Source: Polaribacter marinaquae (GTDB lineage Bacteria; Bacteroidota; Bacteroidia; Flavobacteriales; Flavobacteriaceae). From it: a DNA stretch of 64,000 bases. Within the stretch, counting starts at the first letter, position 1. Each line of letters starts with the position of its first letter. The position numbers and the translations under genes were made by a program. Under the pieces are notes generated by a model. It worked only from the letters and a program-made list of their open reading frames with translations. It made no database searches and had not been told where the DNA came from. Location of the stretch: positions 337,501 through 401,500 of the forward strand of contig NZ_CP150496.1 in the NCBI RefSeq assembly GCF_038019025.1, written 5' to 3'. Shown here one piece after another: positions 61,294 to 64,000 of this stretch.

Positions 61294-63735
61294 ATGCATT
61301 TTATAGACGTTATTTTACCAATTCCTATTCAGAAGACATTTATTTATTTGGTTACAGAAGATGAAGCCAATTTCTTACAAAAAGGTATGCGAGTAGCGGT
61401 ATCTTTTGGTAAAACCAAAATGTATACAGGTTTGGTATTTAATATTCATAACAATGCACCAACATTATATGAGGCTAAAGAAATTCATCAAATATTAGAT
61501 GAAACACCAATTGTAAATGAGCTACAATTGCAACATTGGCAGTGGATTGCTAATTATTACATGTGCTCTTTGGGCGATGTGTATAGAGCATCGTTACCAT
61601 CGGCTTTTTTATTAGAAAGTGAAACAATACTTTTTAAAAACGAGGCTTTTATAGACGATACTATTTTAGCAGATGATGAGTTTTTAATTTTCGAAGCGCT
61701 ACATCATCAATCTCAATTAACAATACATCAAGTAGTTGCTATTCTTGGTAAAAAGAAGGTAATGCCAATTGTAAATTCTTTAATAAAGAAATCTGCAATT
61801 TATGTTAAAGAAGAAATTTACGAGCAATACAAACCCAAATTAGTAAAATATGTACGATTAAATTCTACTTATAATTCAGATACTGCTCTAAACAAATTAT
61901 TAGAAGATTTATCTAGAGCAAAAAAACAACGAGAAGCCGTTTTAACCTTCTTTCAATTAGCGACATCAAAAAAACCTATAAAATCTAAAGATTTAGAAAC
62001 GTCTGCAAATGTTTCTTCATCAATATTAAAATCTTTAGTAGATAAAAATATTTTTGAGTTTTATCACATTCAAACTGATAGAGTTCAGTTTAAAGGAGTT
62101 ACAAACGACTTAAAAGTATTAAATGAGTTCCAATCGAAAGCACTTTTAGAAATAAAAGAAACTTTTAAAGATAAAGATGTTACACTTTTACACGGCGTTA
62201 CAAGTTCTGGTAAAACAGAAGTTTATACAAAGCTAATTCAAGAAGTTTTAGATCAAGGCAAACAGGTTTTATTTTTATTACCAGAAATTGCATTGACAAC
62301 ACAAATTATAACACGTTTGCAATTTTATTTTGGCGAACAAATTTCTGTATTTCATTCTAAATATTCTATAAACGAAAGAGTAGAAGTATGGAATAATGTT
62401 TTAAATAACAAGCCTAAAGCAAGAATCGTTTTAGGTGCTAGATCATCTGTTTTTTTACCTTTTTCTAATTTAGGATTGATTGTAGTAGATGAAGAACACG
62501 AAACTTCTTATAAACAATTCGAGCCTTCACCAAGATACAATGCAAGAGATGCAGCTATTGTTTTAGCTAAAATACATAAGGCAAAAATACTCTTAGGTTC
62601 TGCAACACCATCTTTAGAATCTTATTTTAATGCTACTCAAAATAAATATGGTTTTGTTTCTTTAAATAGACGCCATGGTAATGTACAATTGCCAAAAATA
62701 GAGCTTATAGACGTTAAGACAAAGCATAAGAAAAAAGAAATGACTGGGCATTTTTCTGATAGAATGCTTTTATTAATAAAAGAAGCTTTAGAAGAGAAAG
62801 AACAAGTTATTTTATTTCAAAATAGAAGAGGCTATTCGCCAGTTGTAGAATGTAAAACTTGTGGTGTTTCACCAGAATGTCCAAATTGCGATGTTACTTT
62901 AACATATCATAAATTCAAGCACGAATTAAGATGTCATTATTGTAATTACCAAAGAGCAATGCCAAATAGTTGTGGTGCTTGCGGTAGTAACACTTTAGAC
63001 ACAAAAGGTTTTGGTACAGAACAAATTGAAATAGAATTGAAAGAACTATTTCCAGACTATAAAATTGGTAGAATGGATTTAGACACAACACGTGGTAAAT
63101 ACGGTTATCAAAAAATAATAGGCGCTTTTGAAGCAAAAGAAATAGATATATTGGTTGGTACACAAATGCTTTCTAAAGGTTTAGATTTTGAAAACGTTTC
63201 TTTAGTAGGAATTTTAAATGCAGATACCATGTTAAATTTTCCAGACTTTAGAGCACATGAGCGCGCTTACGATATGATGGTACAAGTTTCTGGTAGAGCA
63301 GGTAGAAGTAAAAAACAAGGAAATGTAGCTATTCAAACTTACAATCCTTATCACCAAATATTACAACAAGTTTCTACTACAAGTTATACAGAAATGTATA
63401 AAGAACAATTGCAAGAACGTTGGCAATATAAATATCCGCCGTATTACAGACTTATAAAAATTACGCTAAAACATAAAGATTATAATAAAGTAGATTCTGG
63501 TGTTAACTGGCTTTTTAAAGCATTGTACACTTCATTTGGCGAAAATGTTTTAGGTCCAACGGCGCCCGCAGTTTCAAGAATAAGAAATCAATACATTAAA
63601 AATATTGTAATAAAGATTCCGCCGAAACAAAGTTTGGTAAATACTAAAAATCAGATTACAAAAATTAGAAATACCTTTGAAGCAGTAAAAGATTTTAGAC
63701 CTATTCGGTTTATTATAGATGTTGATGCTTATTAG
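61294..63735 (+). CDS. priA: Primosomal protein N' (PriA replication restart helicase)
   Basis: Reloads the replisome at collapsed forks; 813 residues. The N-terminal 3'-DNA-binding domain begins FIDVILPIPIQKTFIYLV. Helicase motifs: Walker A GVTSSGKTEVYTKL near 302, DEEHETSYKQ and LGSATPSLESY. Four CxxC-type pairs (CKTCG, CPNCD, CHYC, CGACG; about 528-570) bind zinc. GTQMLSKGLDFENV and QVSGRAGR complete the C-terminal helicase lobe. Length is typical for Bacteroidetes. Confidence 0.96.
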   Translation: MHFIDVILPIPIQKTFIYLVTEDEANFLQKGMRVAVSFGKTKMYTGLVFNIHNNAPTLYEAKEIHQILDETPIVNELQLQHWQWIANYYMCSLGDVYRASLPSAFLLESETILFKNEAFIDDTILADDEFLIFEALHHQSQLTIHQVVAILGKKKVMPIVNSLIKKSAIYVKEEIYEQYKPKLVKYVRLNSTYNSDTALNKLLEDLSRAKKQREAVLTFFQLATSKKPIKSKDLETSANVSSSILKSLVDKNIFEFYHIQTDRVQFKGVTNDLKVLNEFQSKALLEIKETFKDKDVTLLHGVTSSGKTEVYTKLIQEVLDQGKQVLFLLPEIALTTQIITRLQFYFGEQISVFHSKYSINERVEVWNNVLNNKPKARIVLGARSSVFLPFSNLGLIVVDEEHETSYKQFEPSPRYNARDAAIVLAKIHKAKILLGSATPSLESYFNATQNKYGFVSLNRRHGNVQLPKIELIDVKTKHKKKEMTGHFSDRMLLLIKEALEEKEQVILFQNRRGYSPVVECKTCGVSPECPNCDVTLTYHKFKHELRCHYCNYQRAMPNSCGACGSNTLDTKGFGTEQIEIELKELFPDYKIGRMDLDTTRGKYGYQKIIGAFEAKEIDILVGTQMLSKGLDFENVSLVGILNADTMLNFPDFRAHERAYDMMVQVSGRAGRSKKQGNVAIQTYNPYHQILQQVSTTSYTEMYKEQLQERWQYKYPPYYRLIKITLKHKDYNKVDSGVNWLFKALYTSFGENVLGPTAPAVSRIRNQYIKNIVIKIPPKQSLVNTKNQITKIRNTFEAVKDFRPIRFIIDVDAY

Positions 63736-63770
63736 TAATTTAAAATATGTAAATTCTAAAAAAAAACTTT

Positions 63771-64000
63771 ATGATATTAAAAAAAGAATACGATTTAATA
63801 TGTATTGGTGGCGGAATTATGAGTGCTACTTTGGCATTAATTACTAAACTTTTAGATCCAAAGAAAGAAATTTTAATTTTAGAAAGGTTAGACAAAGTTG
63901 CTCAAGAAAGTTCTGCTGCATGGAATAATGCAGGTACTGGTCATTCTGCTTTGTGTGAATTAAATTATTGTCCAGAAAATAAAGACGGATCAATCTCTAT
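63771..64000 (+). CDS. mqo: Malate:quinone oxidoreductase (partial, C-terminus outside window)
   Basis: FAD-dependent membrane-associated oxidation of malate to oxaloacetate with electrons to the quinone pool. Only 76 codons are visible: the dinucleotide motif [14 protein letters not shown] near residue 11, [20 protein letters not shown] and the diagnostic [12 protein letters not shown]. It starts 35 bases after priA. The family identification is firm despite the truncation. Confidence 0.9.
   Translation, partial: MILKKEYDLICIGGGIMSATLALITKLLDPKKEILILERLDKVAQESSAAWNNAGTGHSALCELNYCPENKDGSIS

Noticed and set aside
1..64000. tRNA, rRNA, insertion sequences, toxin-antitoxin or known anti-phage system.
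   Set aside because: Read through all intergenic gaps and all products; nothing supports any of these. The YwqK family name for the MORN protein does not by itself indicate a toxin-antitoxin pair, and no toxin gene is adjacent.

Overview
The window is a chromosomal segment of a low-GC marine-type Bacteroidetes, most likely Flavobacteriaceae (Polaribacter/Tenacibaculum-like). The evidence is a type IX secretion (T9SS) C-terminal sorting domain, a PorV-like protein, a 7TM-DISM histidine kinase, a TonB-dependent receptor with a carboxypeptidase-like N-terminal domain, promoters of the Bacteroidetes TTG-N19-TAnnTTTG type, and no obvious Shine-Dalgarno sequences. I see no tRNA or rRNA, insertion sequence, prophage or CRISPR array. 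No stretch longer than about 300 bases lacks a gene or RNA.

Layout. 1-5104: DNA repair and housekeeping (partial uvrA, an ECF sigma factor with a 47-residue ORF behind it, an NAD(P)-binding protein, nth, bcp). 5116-15895: a regulatory and surface-protein island: histidine kinase and response regulator on the minus strand, a solo LuxR-type protein on the plus strand, then a 1988-residue five-module leucine-rich-repeat protein with a T9SS tail, then a secreted MORN-repeat protein. A 19-bp inverted repeat lies between the LuxR-type gene and the LRR gene. 15892-26502: cell-envelope and division functions (TonB receptor, M23 peptidase, coiled-coil protein, zapA, a 6S-like RNA, rny, xerD, TM2 protein, outer-membrane barrel, aroQ, GNAT).

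26625-48823 is one nearly gapless 22-kb plus-strand operon for a surface polysaccharide. It holds Wzm/Wzt ABC export, about eleven glycosyltransferases, a sugar epimerase, a nonulosonic (sialic) acid cassette (neuB, O-acetyltransferase, neuC, neuA), a Wzy/WaaL-like membrane protein, a PaaK/CapK-like adenylating enzyme and a WbaP-like initiating transferase. Many junctions are TAATG or ATGA overlaps, which suggests translational coupling. No Wzx flippase is seen.

48803-64000 returns to conserved genes: DUF4105 and PorV-like proteins, a YheT-like hydrolase, pssA, a kdsD-tatC-CMD-lptB operon behind a perfect-consensus promoter, recQ, a ZIP transporter, two methyltransferases, priA and the start of mqo. 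KdsD (Kdo precursor) and LptB (LPS export) link functionally to the polysaccharide locus. The most unusual items are the LRR protein with its possible operator, the unassigned protein next to neuA, the mixed export/polymerisation logic of the polysaccharide locus, the 6S-like RNA, and promoter elements embedded in upstream terminators.
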